A stretch of 64,000 bases of DNA from Gaiellales bacterium (GTDB taxonomy: Bacteria > Actinomycetota > Thermoleophilia > Gaiellales > JAICJC01), in contig DASWRM010000076.1 in NCBI GenBank assembly GCA_036403155.1, positions 130,909 to 194,908 on the forward strand, in the 5' to 3' direction. Under the pieces are notes generated by a model. The model did not search any database and was not told the DNA's origin. It saw only the letters and a program-made list of their open reading frames with translations. A program made the translations under genes and the position numbers. Below are positions 41,771 through 48,809 of this stretch, in pieces. Each line of letters starts with the position of its first letter. Within the stretch, counting starts at the first letter, position 1.

Positions 41771-42508
41771 ATGGCCTTCAGCGAGACGACGACCGCCCCG
41801 CGCTACCGGCAGGTCGCGGACGTGCTCGCGGCCGAGATCGAGTCGGGCTCGCTCGAGCCGGGCGCGCGGCTCCCATCCGAGCGGACGATCGCGCAGCGCC
41901 ACGGCCTGTCACGCATGACCGCCCGCCAGGCGGTGGAGCTGCTGCTCCGCCGCGGCCTGGTCACGCGCCGCCCCGGGTCGGGCACGTACGTCGCTCCCGG
42001 GCGGGTCGAGCACAGCCTCCAGCGGTTCGCGGGGTTCTCCGAGCAGATGCGGGCGCAGGGCATCGAGCCGGGCGGTCGCGTCCTCACGGTGCGGCTGCTC
42101 CGCGGCGAGGGCTCCGAGGCGGAACGGGCGCTCGAGCTGGTCAACGGGGACGCGTGCTGGATGCTGAAGCGCGTCCGCTTCGGCAACCGCGAGCCGCTGG
42201 TGGTCGAGGAATCCTACGTGCCGGCGAGCGTCTGCCCCGACCTGACACGCCACGACCTCGCGCACAGCTCGCTCTACGAGGTGATGAACCGGGCCTACGG
42301 GGTGGATCCCGTGCGCGCGCACGAGACGATCGAGCCGACCGCGTGCGAGCCGGACGCAGCGAGGCACCTGGGCGCGCGGGCGGGGGCGCCGTGCATCCTC
42401 GTCACGCGCCTCGCGTTCGACGCGGCCGGCCGGCCGGTGGAGTACGCGCGCGACATCTACCGTGGCGACCGCGCGCGATTCGTGGTCGATCTGCAGCGCG
42501 GGTCGTGA
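41771..42508 (+). CDS. GntR-family regulator, HutC/UTRA subfamily
   Basis: 245 residues. Winged helix-turn-helix at about 8-76 (RYRQVADVLAAEIESGSLEP, RLPSERTIAQRHGLSRMTAR, RRPGSGTYV), then a UTRA ligand domain (ACWMLKRVRFGNREPLVVEE, SLYEVMNRAYGVDPVRAHET, GRPVEYARDIYRGDRARFVV). UTRA domains bind small metabolites such as urocanate or sugar phosphates. It is divergent from the lysine cluster and is the obvious candidate repressor; the inducer may be beta-lysine or a pathway intermediate (inference). Confidence 0.92.
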   Translation: MAFSETTTAPRYRQVADVLAAEIESGSLEPGARLPSERTIAQRHGLSRMTARQAVELLLRRGLVTRRPGSGTYVAPGRVEHSLQRFAGFSEQMRAQGIEPGGRVLTVRLLRGEGSEAERALELVNGDACWMLKRVRFGNREPLVVEESYVPASVCPDLTRHDLAHSSLYEVMNRAYGVDPVRAHETIEPTACEPDAARHLGARAGAPCILVTRLAFDAAGRPVEYARDIYRGDRARFVVDLQRGS

Positions 42509-42542
42509 CCGCCGCCGGGCGCCGCCTGGCCCGGGAACGATG

Positions 42543-44456
42543 TCAGGAGCGCTCGCGACGCGGCGGTGCCGACTCAGCGACCAGCTCGTCGCGCAGCTCC
42601 GCGAGCGGGCGTGCACCGGCGTCCCCCTCGCCGCGGACGCGCACGGACACCGTTCCCGAGTCGACCTCCCGGTCTCCGACCACGAGGATGCGCGGGATGC
42701 GCTGGTGCTCGGACTCGGCGATCTTCTTCCCGACCGACTCGCTGCGGACGTCCGCCTCGGCGCGCAGCCCCGCCGCTCGCAGGTCGTCGACGACGCGCTG
42801 CGCGTAGTCGTTGTGGCGGTCGGCAACCGGGACGACCACCGCCTGCACCGGCGCGATCCACACCGGGAAGGCACCGGCGTAGTGCTCGATCAGGATGCCG
42901 ATGAACCGCTCGAACGCCCCGAACAGCGCGCGGTGGATCATGGCGGGCACATGGTCGGCGTTGTCCTCGCCGGTGTAGCCGATCCCGAACCGTGCAGGCA
43001 TCTGGAAGTCCAGCTGGATCGTCCCCATCTGCCACGACCGGCCGATCGCATCCGTCATGTGCAGGTCGATCTTTGGGCCGTAGAACGCGCCGTCGCCCTC
43101 GTTCAGCTCGTATGCCACGCCCGCCCGCTCGAGAGCGCGCTGGAGGGCGCCCTCCGCGGCATCCCACATCGCGTCGCCGCCGATCCGCTTGTCCGGGCGG
43201 GTCGACAGCTCGATGCGCAGGTCGAGGTCGAAGATGTCGTAGATCTCCTGCGCAAGCTCGAGGCAGCCGATCACCTCGTCCTCGATCTGCTCGTCGGTGC
43301 AGAAGATGTGCGCGTCATCCTGCGTGATGTGGCGGACGCGCATCAGCCCGTGCAGCGTGCCGGACGGCTCATGGCGGTGGACGAGGCCCTGCTCGGCGAG
43401 CCGGAGCGGGAGGTCGCGGTAGCTGCGATGGCGGTCGCCGAAGATGTTGACGTGCCCCGGGCAGTTCATCGGCTTGATGCCGAAGTCCCCGGCCTCCACC
43501 TCGGTGAAGTACATGTTCTCGCGGTATGCCTCCCAGTGGCCGGAGACCTTCCACACGTCGACGTTGTAGAGGATCGGCGTGCGCACCTCCTGGTAGCCGC
43601 GCTCGCGGTTCAGCGTCCGCCACAGGTCGGACAGCTCGTTCCATATCACCATCCCGCGGGGGTGCCAGAACGGGGAGCCGGGCGAGACGTCCGAGAAGTG
43701 GAACAGATCCAGCTCGCGGCCCAGCCGGCGGTGGTCGCGCAGGCGCGCCTGCTCCAGCCGCTCCACGTAGGCGTCGAGATCCCTCTGCGAGAAGAACGCG
43801 GTGCCGTAGATGCGGGTCAGCATGGTGTTGTCCGAGTTGCCCCGCCAGTACGCGCCGGCGGTCGAGAGCAGCTTGAACGCCTTGATCGGCCTGGTGCTCT
43901 GAAGGTGCGGCCCCCGGCAGAGGTCCTCGAATCCGTCCTGCGTGTAGAGGCTGATCTCGCCGTCGGGCAGGTCGCCGGCCAGCTCCAGCTTGTACGGCTG
44001 CCCCTCGGCCGCAAAGCGCGAGAGGATCTCGCCCTTGTCGACCCCGTCCGTGCGCACGAAGGGGTGGTCGGCAGCGAGGATCCGGCGCATCTCCTCCTCG
44101 ATCCGGCCGAGGTCGTCGGACGAGATCGGCTGCGGGAACTCGAAGTCGTAGTAGAACCCGTCGGCGATCGCCGGCCCGATGGCGACCTTGGTGCCGGGCC
44201 AGAGGTGCAGCACGGCCTCGGCCATCACGTGCGCGGTGGAGTGGCGGAGCACGGCGAGCGCCTCGGGATCGCGGTCGGTGAGGATGCGAACCTGCTCGCC
44301 GTCGGCCACCGGCAGCCGAACGTCGCGCACCTCGTCTCCCACGCCCACGGCTACCGCGGCCTGGGCCAGCCGGGGGCCGATCGCGGCCGCCGCGTCCAGG
44401 CCGGTCGCGCCGTCCGCCAGCTCGAGTGCGGTTCCGTCCGGCAGGGTGACATGCAT
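42543..44456 (-). CDS. thrS: Threonine--tRNA ligase
   Basis: 637 residues from ATG 44456. TGS domain at 1-60, editing domain N2 with HSTAHVMAEAV, class II motif 1-3 region with zinc ligands (Cys in PMNCPGHVNIFG, two His later), motif 2 SGTLHGLMRVRHITQDDAHIF, and the C-terminal anticodon domain (VVVPVADRHNDYAQRVVDDL). It charges tRNA-Thr and edits Ser-tRNA-Thr. There is no T-box leader: the divergent kinase gene starts 41 bp away. Confidence 0.97.
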   Translation of the reverse strand: MHVTLPDGTALELADGATGLDAAAAIGPRLAQAAVAVGVGDEVRDVRLPVADGEQVRILTDRDPEALAVLRHSTAHVMAEAVLHLWPGTKVAIGPAIADGFYYDFEFPQPISSDDLGRIEEEMRRILAADHPFVRTDGVDKGEILSRFAAEGQPYKLELAGDLPDGEISLYTQDGFEDLCRGPHLQSTRPIKAFKLLSTAGAYWRGNSDNTMLTRIYGTAFFSQRDLDAYVERLEQARLRDHRRLGRELDLFHFSDVSPGSPFWHPRGMVIWNELSDLWRTLNRERGYQEVRTPILYNVDVWKVSGHWEAYRENMYFTEVEAGDFGIKPMNCPGHVNIFGDRHRSYRDLPLRLAEQGLVHRHEPSGTLHGLMRVRHITQDDAHIFCTDEQIEDEVIGCLELAQEIYDIFDLDLRIELSTRPDKRIGGDAMWDAAEGALQRALERAGVAYELNEGDGAFYGPKIDLHMTDAIGRSWQMGTIQLDFQMPARFGIGYTGEDNADHVPAMIHRALFGAFERFIGILIEHYAGAFPVWIAPVQAVVVPVADRHNDYAQRVVDDLRAAGLRAEADVRSESVGKKIAESEHQRIPRILVVGDREVDSGTVSVRVRGEGDAGARPLAELRDELVAESAPPRRERS

Positions 44457-44484
44457 GCGGAGCAGCATATCGACCACCCGTTGG

Positions 44485-44490
44485 TACGCT
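44485..44490 (+). promoter_or_regulatory. -10 box TACGCT placed for a leaderless transcript
   Basis: TACGCT ends 6 nt before the ATG at 44497. TTGGTA-like bases precede it, and no Shine-Dalgarno motif lies between box and ATG. Confidence 0.55.
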
Positions 44491-44496
44491 GACCGC

Positions 44497-45705
44497 ATGG
44501 CGGAGCTCACCGTCCTGCTCGCGCTGGCCCTGGCAGCCGCGCTCGCGGTGCTCGCTGTCCGCGAGCGCGAGCGACGGCGGGCGCTGGCCGCAGTCGGCGC
44601 CGGCGGCGACCTCGACCGAGCGGTTCGGACGCTCCTCGACGACCGCGCCGATCGCGCGTCGCTGGACGCCGCGCTGGCTCTGCGCGACGCGCTGATCGAC
44701 GCGTCGCCGACGCCGGTGATGCTGTTCGATCGGGGCGCGCGGCTGGTGCGCGCCAACGCCGCAGCCCGGGAGGCCATCACCGACCTCGAGGTGGGCGCGA
44801 CGGCGGCGGTGCAGGCGATCGCGACGGCGGTGCACGACGCGCTTGCCGGGCGTCCCCCGCGTCCGTTCGACGTGACCGTCTACGAGCCCGAGCGGCGGCG
44901 CTTCCACGCCCACCTGCGCCCCTACGCCGACCGGGAGGCGCGGTCATGCGTCGTCGTGCTGGCGGACGAGAGCGCCGAGGCCGACTATCGCGATGCGCGA
45001 CGCCTCTTCTCGGCCGGCGTGTCGCACGAGCTGCGCACGCCGCTGGCGCGCATGCTGGCGCTGATCGACACGCTCGCACTGCCGCTCACCGACCCCGAGC
45101 GTGAGGAGACGATGGATCAGATGCGCGACGAGATCGACGCGATGCGCGAGCTGATCGAGGACATGATGCTGCTGGCGCGGCTGGACGCCGAAGGGGTGGC
45201 CGGGGGCGAGCGCTGCGACGTGGAGGAGGCGGTGACGGCCTGCCTGGAGCGCCACCGCGAGGTGGCCGCCGACGCCGGGATGACGCTCGAGGGCCACGCT
45301 CCCGGCGCCCTGGCCGCCGGAGTGCCGCGGCGGCTCGTCGACGTGGTGCTGGACAACCTGGTCGGCAACGCACTCCGCCATGCCGGGGAGGGCGCGTCCG
45401 TGGAGGTGCGGGCCGGCGAGGCGGACGGCGCGGTCGAGCTGGTGGTGGCGGACACGGGCGCCGGCATCCCGGCCGAGCACGTCTCGCGCGTGTTCGAGCG
45501 CTTCCACCGCGTGGAGGGATCACGGACCGGCCCCGGCACCGGCCTCGGGCTCGCGATCGTCAAGCACATCGCCGAGGCGCACGGCGGGCGAGCCCTCATG
45601 GAGAGCGTCGAGGGCGAGGGCACCACCGTCCGCGTGCTGCTGCCCGCGCCCGCGCCGCCGCACCAGCTGCCCGCGACGGGTGCGGGCGGGCTCACGTCGG
45701 TCTAG
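44497..45705 (+). CDS. Sensor histidine kinase
   Basis: 402 residues from ATG 44497. One N-terminal membrane span (about 3-20), a PAS-like domain at about 55-155 (ALIDASPTPVMLFDRGARLV), HisKA with the phospho-acceptor in SHELRTPLARMLALI (about 174), and HATPase with N-box LVGNALRHAGEG, G1 VADTGAGIP, and GTGLGLAIVKHI. The architecture resembles PhoR of the phosphate or cell-envelope type, with the sensor domain in the cytoplasm. The response regulator lies tail to tail on the other strand, with both stop codons in one CTAG. Confidence 0.93.
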   Translation: MAELTVLLALALAAALAVLAVRERERRRALAAVGAGGDLDRAVRTLLDDRADRASLDAALALRDALIDASPTPVMLFDRGARLVRANAAAREAITDLEVGATAAVQAIATAVHDALAGRPPRPFDVTVYEPERRRFHAHLRPYADREARSCVVVLADESAEADYRDARRLFSAGVSHELRTPLARMLALIDTLALPLTDPEREETMDQMRDEIDAMRELIEDMMLLARLDAEGVAGGERCDVEEAVTACLERHREVAADAGMTLEGHAPGALAAGVPRRLVDVVLDNLVGNALRHAGEGASVEVRAGEADGAVELVVADTGAGIPAEHVSRVFERFHRVEGSRTGPGTGLGLAIVKHIAEAHGGRALMESVEGEGTTVRVLLPAPAPPHQLPATGAGGLTSV

Positions 45706-46442
45706 GCGATCGTCTCCATGCCACCGCCCGGCTGCGCTGCCGGCATGCCCTTGGGCACGGCATCGAAGCGGTAGCCGACGCCGTAGTGCGTCTGGATGTA
45801 CGTGTAGGCACCGGCGCGGCGGTCGATCTTGTCCCGGAGCTTGCGCACGCACACGTCGACTGTGCGGTCGCGGTGGCGGTGCGGGATGCCCCACACCCGC
45901 TGCTGGAGCTGGTCGCGCGTGAGGGCCCGGCCGCGCTCGCCCGCGAGGACGTAGAGCAGCCGGAACTCCGTTGGCGTGAGGCCGACGTCCTCATCCTCGA
46001 GCAGCGCGGCATGCAGGTTCGGGTCGATCCGCAGGTCGCCGGCCGCGATCGTCTCGGCGCCGGCCGCCGCGGGGCCCATGCCGGCGCGTCGCAGGACGGC
46101 CTCCACGCGGGCGACCAGCTCCCGCATGCCGAACGGCTTGGCCAGGTAGTCGTCCCCGCCGATCCCGAGCGCATGCACCTTGTCGTGCTCCGACCCGCGC
46201 GCGCTGACGATCACGATCGGCGTCTCGATGCCCTCGGCGCGAAGCGTCTCGGTGATCCGCCAGCCGTCCATGCCGGGCAGCATCAGGTCGAGGACGGCCA
46301 CGTCCGGGCGCTCGAAGCGGAGCTTGGCGATCGCGCGCTCTCCGTCCTCCGCGATCTCGACGTCCATGCCGGCACGTCGGAGGTGCGCCGCCATGGCGTT
46401 GGCGATGACGCGATCGTCCTCCGCGATCAGCACTCGGGGCAT
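45702..46442 (-). CDS. OmpR/PhoB-type response regulator
   Basis: 246 residues from ATG 46442. Receiver domain 1-120 (PRVLIAEDD acidic pair, phospho-Asp in AVLDLMLPGMDGW, Lys in DYLAKPFGMREL), then a winged helix effector (GLTPTEFRLLYVLAGERGRA, VWGIPHRHRDRTVDVCVRKL, THYGVGYRF). A longer frame up to 46577 exists but the TACGAT box 7 nt before this ATG decides the start. It is the probable partner of the adjacent kinase. Confidence 0.94.
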   Translation of the reverse strand: MPRVLIAEDDRVIANAMAAHLRRAGMDVEIAEDGERAIAKLRFERPDVAVLDLMLPGMDGWRITETLRAEGIETPIVIVSARGSEHDKVHALGIGGDDYLAKPFGMRELVARVEAVLRRAGMGPAAAGAETIAAGDLRIDPNLHAALLEDEDVGLTPTEFRLLYVLAGERGRALTRDQLQQRVWGIPHRHRDRTVDVCVRKLRDKIDRRAGAYTYIQTHYGVGYRFDAVPKGMPAAQPGGGMETIA

Positions 46443-46449
46443 CGTGGTG

Positions 46450-46455
46450 ATCGTA
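46450..46455 (-). promoter_or_regulatory. -10 box TACGAT placed for a leaderless transcript
   Basis: On the minus strand TACGAT ends 7 nt before the ATG at 46442. If used, the 102-nt element further upstream (46500-46601) would not be part of this mRNA. Confidence 0.5.
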
Positions 46456-46499
46456 GACCGTGCGGCCGGAGTGGCCGCGCCGCTCCCGGACCAGAGATT

Positions 46500-46601
46500 C
46501 GCCGCTCCGGCGTGCCTTTCGTCCACCAGCCGAACGGACCTTCGAGTCGCCTCTACTGTCCCTCCGTCTGGGTTCAACCTACTCGGCTGCCCTGAGCGGC
46601 G
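46500..46601 (-). ncRNA. Structured element, copy 1 of a 102-nt pair (unknown RNA or regulatory element)
   Basis: Read on the minus strand it begins CGCCGC and ends GCGGCG, which close as a stem. Inside, GGGCAGCCGAGTAGG, CGAAGG, CGTTCGGC and GGACGAAAGG are shared with copy 2, and AGCCGA can pair with TCGGCT. It lies 58 nt upstream of the response regulator start. Differences from copy 2 are not concentrated in third codon positions, which fits an RNA or DNA structure more than a peptide. No known riboswitch consensus was matched. Confidence 0.45.
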
Positions 46602-46680
46602 CAGGGAGGAAGCTAGTGACCCGGGCTTCCGTCTGCAACCGGCATGTTCGCAAATAGCGCGAAAAACGAGGAGGCCGTTG

Positions 46681-47079
46681 TCACGGCCGCCATCGCCCGA
46701 GGACGTCGCGGTCGCGCGCGTAGGTCAGGAGCTCCATCGCCCGGTCGCGCGGCAGCCAGCGCAGCTCGTCGACCTCGTCGCCGGCCTCGAACACCCCCGC
46801 GATCGCGTGCATGACGTAGTAGCGGACGGTCTTCGGCAGCGTGCGCCCCCCGCGCACGACCTCGTACTCGACGGTTCCGAGGTCGCCGGCGATCGCGCCG
46901 CGAAAGCCCGTCTCCTCGAGCACCTCGCGACGGGCCGCATCGGGGTCGGACTCACCCGGCTCATGCTTGCCCTTCGGCAGCGTCCAGTCGTCGTACTTCG
47001 GCCGGTGCACGACGGCGACCAGGCCGTCTCGCACCAGGACTGCGCCGGCGGCGCGGACGATGTCATCGCGGGGCTGCAC
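46681..47079 (-). CDS. NUDIX hydrolase
   Basis: 132 residues from GTG 47079. The Nudix box is GKHEPGESDPDAARREVLEE plus TG, at about 38-60, matching GX5EX7REUXEEXGU. It is preceded by WTLPKGKHE and followed by YYVMHAIAGVFEAGDEVDEL. This length and the DDWTLPKGK pattern fit MutT/Ap4A-type house-cleaning enzymes that hydrolyse nucleoside diphosphate derivatives. No ribosome binding site is seen. The second 102-nt structured element ends 24 nt before the start codon. Confidence 0.93.
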   Translation of the reverse strand: MQPRDDIVRAAGAVLVRDGLVAVVHRPKYDDWTLPKGKHEPGESDPDAARREVLEETGFRGAIAGDLGTVEYEVVRGGRTLPKTVRYYVMHAIAGVFEAGDEVDELRWLPRDRAMELLTYARDRDVLGRWRP

Positions 47080-47103
47080 GATGCACGGGAGAGGAAAAGG
47101 GTT

Positions 47104-47205
47104 CGCCGCCCCGGCTGACCTTTCGTCCCCCGGCCGAACGAACCTTCGGGTCTCCCCTACGACTCGTCCGCCCGGATTCGTCCTACTCGGCTGCCCTCGG
47201 CGGCG
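47104..47205 (-). ncRNA. Structured element, copy 2 of a 102-nt pair (unknown RNA or regulatory element)
   Basis: On the minus strand a 7-bp closing stem CGCCGCC/GGCGGCG brackets the same internal blocks as copy 1 (GGGCAGCCGAGTAGG, CCCGAAGG, CGTTCGGCC, GGACGAAAGG), at exactly the same total length of 102 nt. It sits directly before the NUDIX start codon, where a 5' leader would be. The minus orientation is inferred from both copies lying upstream of minus-strand genes. Confidence 0.45.
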
Positions 47206-47251
47206 CAGACACACACTACGCCCCGGACGGGCGGATTGCAAGGGCGCCGGC

Positions 47252-47698
47252 TCAGCGCTGCCGTCCCCGGCGCAGCCCGAACAGCCAGAACAGCAGACCG
47301 ACCAGACCGACCAGGCCCAGCACCATCCCCGAGAAGGCCCAGAGCAGACCGCGGTCGCCGCGCACGACGGCACCGACGGCGAGCATGGCGATGGCCAGCA
47401 CGCCGAGTGCCTGCGTGACCACGAACGGCCCGGGCAGGCCGGCCGGCGTGATCGCCGGCGGCCGCACGACCCGCGACGGGTCGGCGTCGTCCTTCGCCCG
47501 GCTCCGCCGCGCCAGGACGATCACCCCGCCGAAGACCGCGACGAAGTAGATCACCTGCGACCAGAAGTCGCCGACCCAGTCGACCAGGTAGGTGAAGAGC
47601 ACGATCAGCGCGACGGCCGCGCCGGTGCCCACGACCGCAACCCCGATCGCCGTCTGCCAGTCGTAGACCTCGGGCCTGCGGTCGCGGTCGGTGGTCAT
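47252..47698 (-). CDS. Small multi-pass membrane protein, unknown
   Basis: 148 residues from ATG 47698. Four hydrophobic spans at about 18-40, 45-62, 95-112 and 118-138, with a short charged loop in the middle (ARRSRAKDDADPSRVVRPP) and a basic C-terminus (FGLRRGRQR). No family recognised. TAGGCT ends 7 nt before ATG, giving a leaderless transcript. It ends 47 bp before the second structured element. Confidence 0.75.
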   Translation of the reverse strand: MTTDRDRRPEVYDWQTAIGVAVVGTGAAVALIVLFTYLVDWVGDFWSQVIYFVAVFGGVIVLARRSRAKDDADPSRVVRPPAITPAGLPGPFVVTQALGVLAIAMLAVGAVVRGDRGLLWAFSGMVLGLVGLVGLLFWLFGLRRGRQR

Positions 47699-47705
47699 GC
47701 GGCCA

Positions 47706-47711
47706 AGCCTA
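47706..47711 (-). promoter_or_regulatory. -10 box TAGGCT placed for a leaderless transcript
   Basis: On the minus strand TAGGCT ends 7 nt before the ATG at 47698. Confidence 0.45.
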
Positions 47712-47753
47712 CCGGAGCCGACCGCCGGCCGGCACCGCTCGGCCCCAGAGGCG

Positions 47754-48809
47754 TCAGCGCGTCCAGTCGAGCTCCCTGACGCCGGCCGCTGCAACCAGCC
47801 CGCGCGCGCCGGTGCGCGTGTCCACCACGACGACGTGGCGCCCGAGCGCGGCGGCCGCATACCGGCCGTCCGGGGACCACGCGAAGGCGCGGGCGACTCG
47901 CGGCAGGCCGGGTGCGGGCGGCCGGTGCAGCGGCATCAGCACGACGCCGCCGCGCACGGCGTCGCGATACCAGAAGCTGCTGCCGTCGGGCGCCGCGCCC
48001 AGCTCCGACACGCCGCGCTGCAGCCGGATGATCTCCCGTTGGCCGCGCACGCGGTCGACGATCAGGACGGCCGAGCGGCCGGCCCCCGCCGCCACGGTCG
48101 TGTGGCCGATATGCACGCCCGCGATCAGCCCGCCCGGAATCGCGGTCAGTGCGGTGATCCGGTACCCCCTCGCGGGACTGCCGACCGACCGCGCCAGCGC
48201 TCCCGCCAGGTGCAGGGCGATCCCGTTCTCGAACACCGACGTTCCGTCGCTCGTGAGCAGGGTCGAGGACTCGGTGAACGCGGGGCTGCACCGGTCGGAA
48301 ACGGGAGTCGCCCGGGTCCACGGCGCCGTCAGCACCGCCGTCTCCGGCGTCCTCGGCGTGTGCACGACGCACACCGCGGCGAGCAGCGAGTCCGGCGACC
48401 AGCCGACCGGCCCGATCACGAGGTCTGCCGGGAGCCCGGTCACGGCCGTGGCCCGCAGGGTGTGCCCGTCCACCACCTCGAGCTTCCCCGGCGGTGGCAT
48501 CGTCGGGCCCTCCCCGGGCGCGGCCATCACGCTGCCGCCGTCCGGCGCCGGCCATGCGCGGCAGAAGCGCCCGGCCGCCCGGTCGACCGCCTGTGCCGCC
48601 ATGCGCAGCCGGTACAGCCGGCAATCCCCCGTCACCCACCACAGCACGCCGCCCGCCCGCCGCAGCATGTCGGTGCTCCGCACAGGCGGCGGATGGCGCT
48701 CGGCCACGCGTGGCGCGCCCACCCGACCGGGCGAGGACACCGCGAGCAGCACCGCGAACGCGAGGGCGACGGTCGTCACCGATACCAGGGCCCGTGCCGC
48801 GCCCACCAC
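47754..48809 (-). CDS. Exported beta-propeller-like protein, unknown
   Basis: 351 residues. A hydrophobic N-terminal segment at about 7-27 acts as signal or anchor. The mature part has repeated strands of the TolB/WD type (VIGPVGWSPDSLLAAVCVVH, AFAWSPDGRYAAAALGRHVV), so a propeller is likely. Two Cys near 63 and 83 may pair. It starts one base after livF and could be cotranscribed with the liv operon, but nothing else links them. No enzymatic motif was recognised. Confidence 0.7.
   Translation of the reverse strand: MVGAARALVSVTTVALAFAVLLAVSSPGRVGAPRVAERHPPPVRSTDMLRRAGGVLWWVTGDCRLYRLRMAAQAVDRAAGRFCRAWPAPDGGSVMAAPGEGPTMPPPGKLEVVDGHTLRATAVTGLPADLVIGPVGWSPDSLLAAVCVVHTPRTPETAVLTAPWTRATPVSDRCSPAFTESSTLLTSDGTSVFENGIALHLAGALARSVGSPARGYRITALTAIPGGLIAGVHIGHTTVAAGAGRSAVLIVDRVRGQREIIRLQRGVSELGAAPDGSSFWYRDAVRGGVVLMPLHRPPAPGLPRVARAFAWSPDGRYAAAALGRHVVVVDTRTGARGLVAAAGVRELDWTR

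Noticed and set aside
46443-46577. N-terminal extension of the response regulator, and a similar extension of the NUDIX protein, as shared peptide
   Set aside because: The two extensions look alike in translation, but the similarity follows the RNA-like blocks and is not concentrated at silent positions. The receiver domain begins normally at ATG 46442 and a -10 box lies just before it.
46500-47205. Paired 102-nt elements as a known riboswitch (c-di-GMP, ydaO, yybP-ykoY, FMN, cobalamin, SAM, ykkC)
   Set aside because: None of the conserved cores of these classes is present. I therefore list them as unassigned elements.
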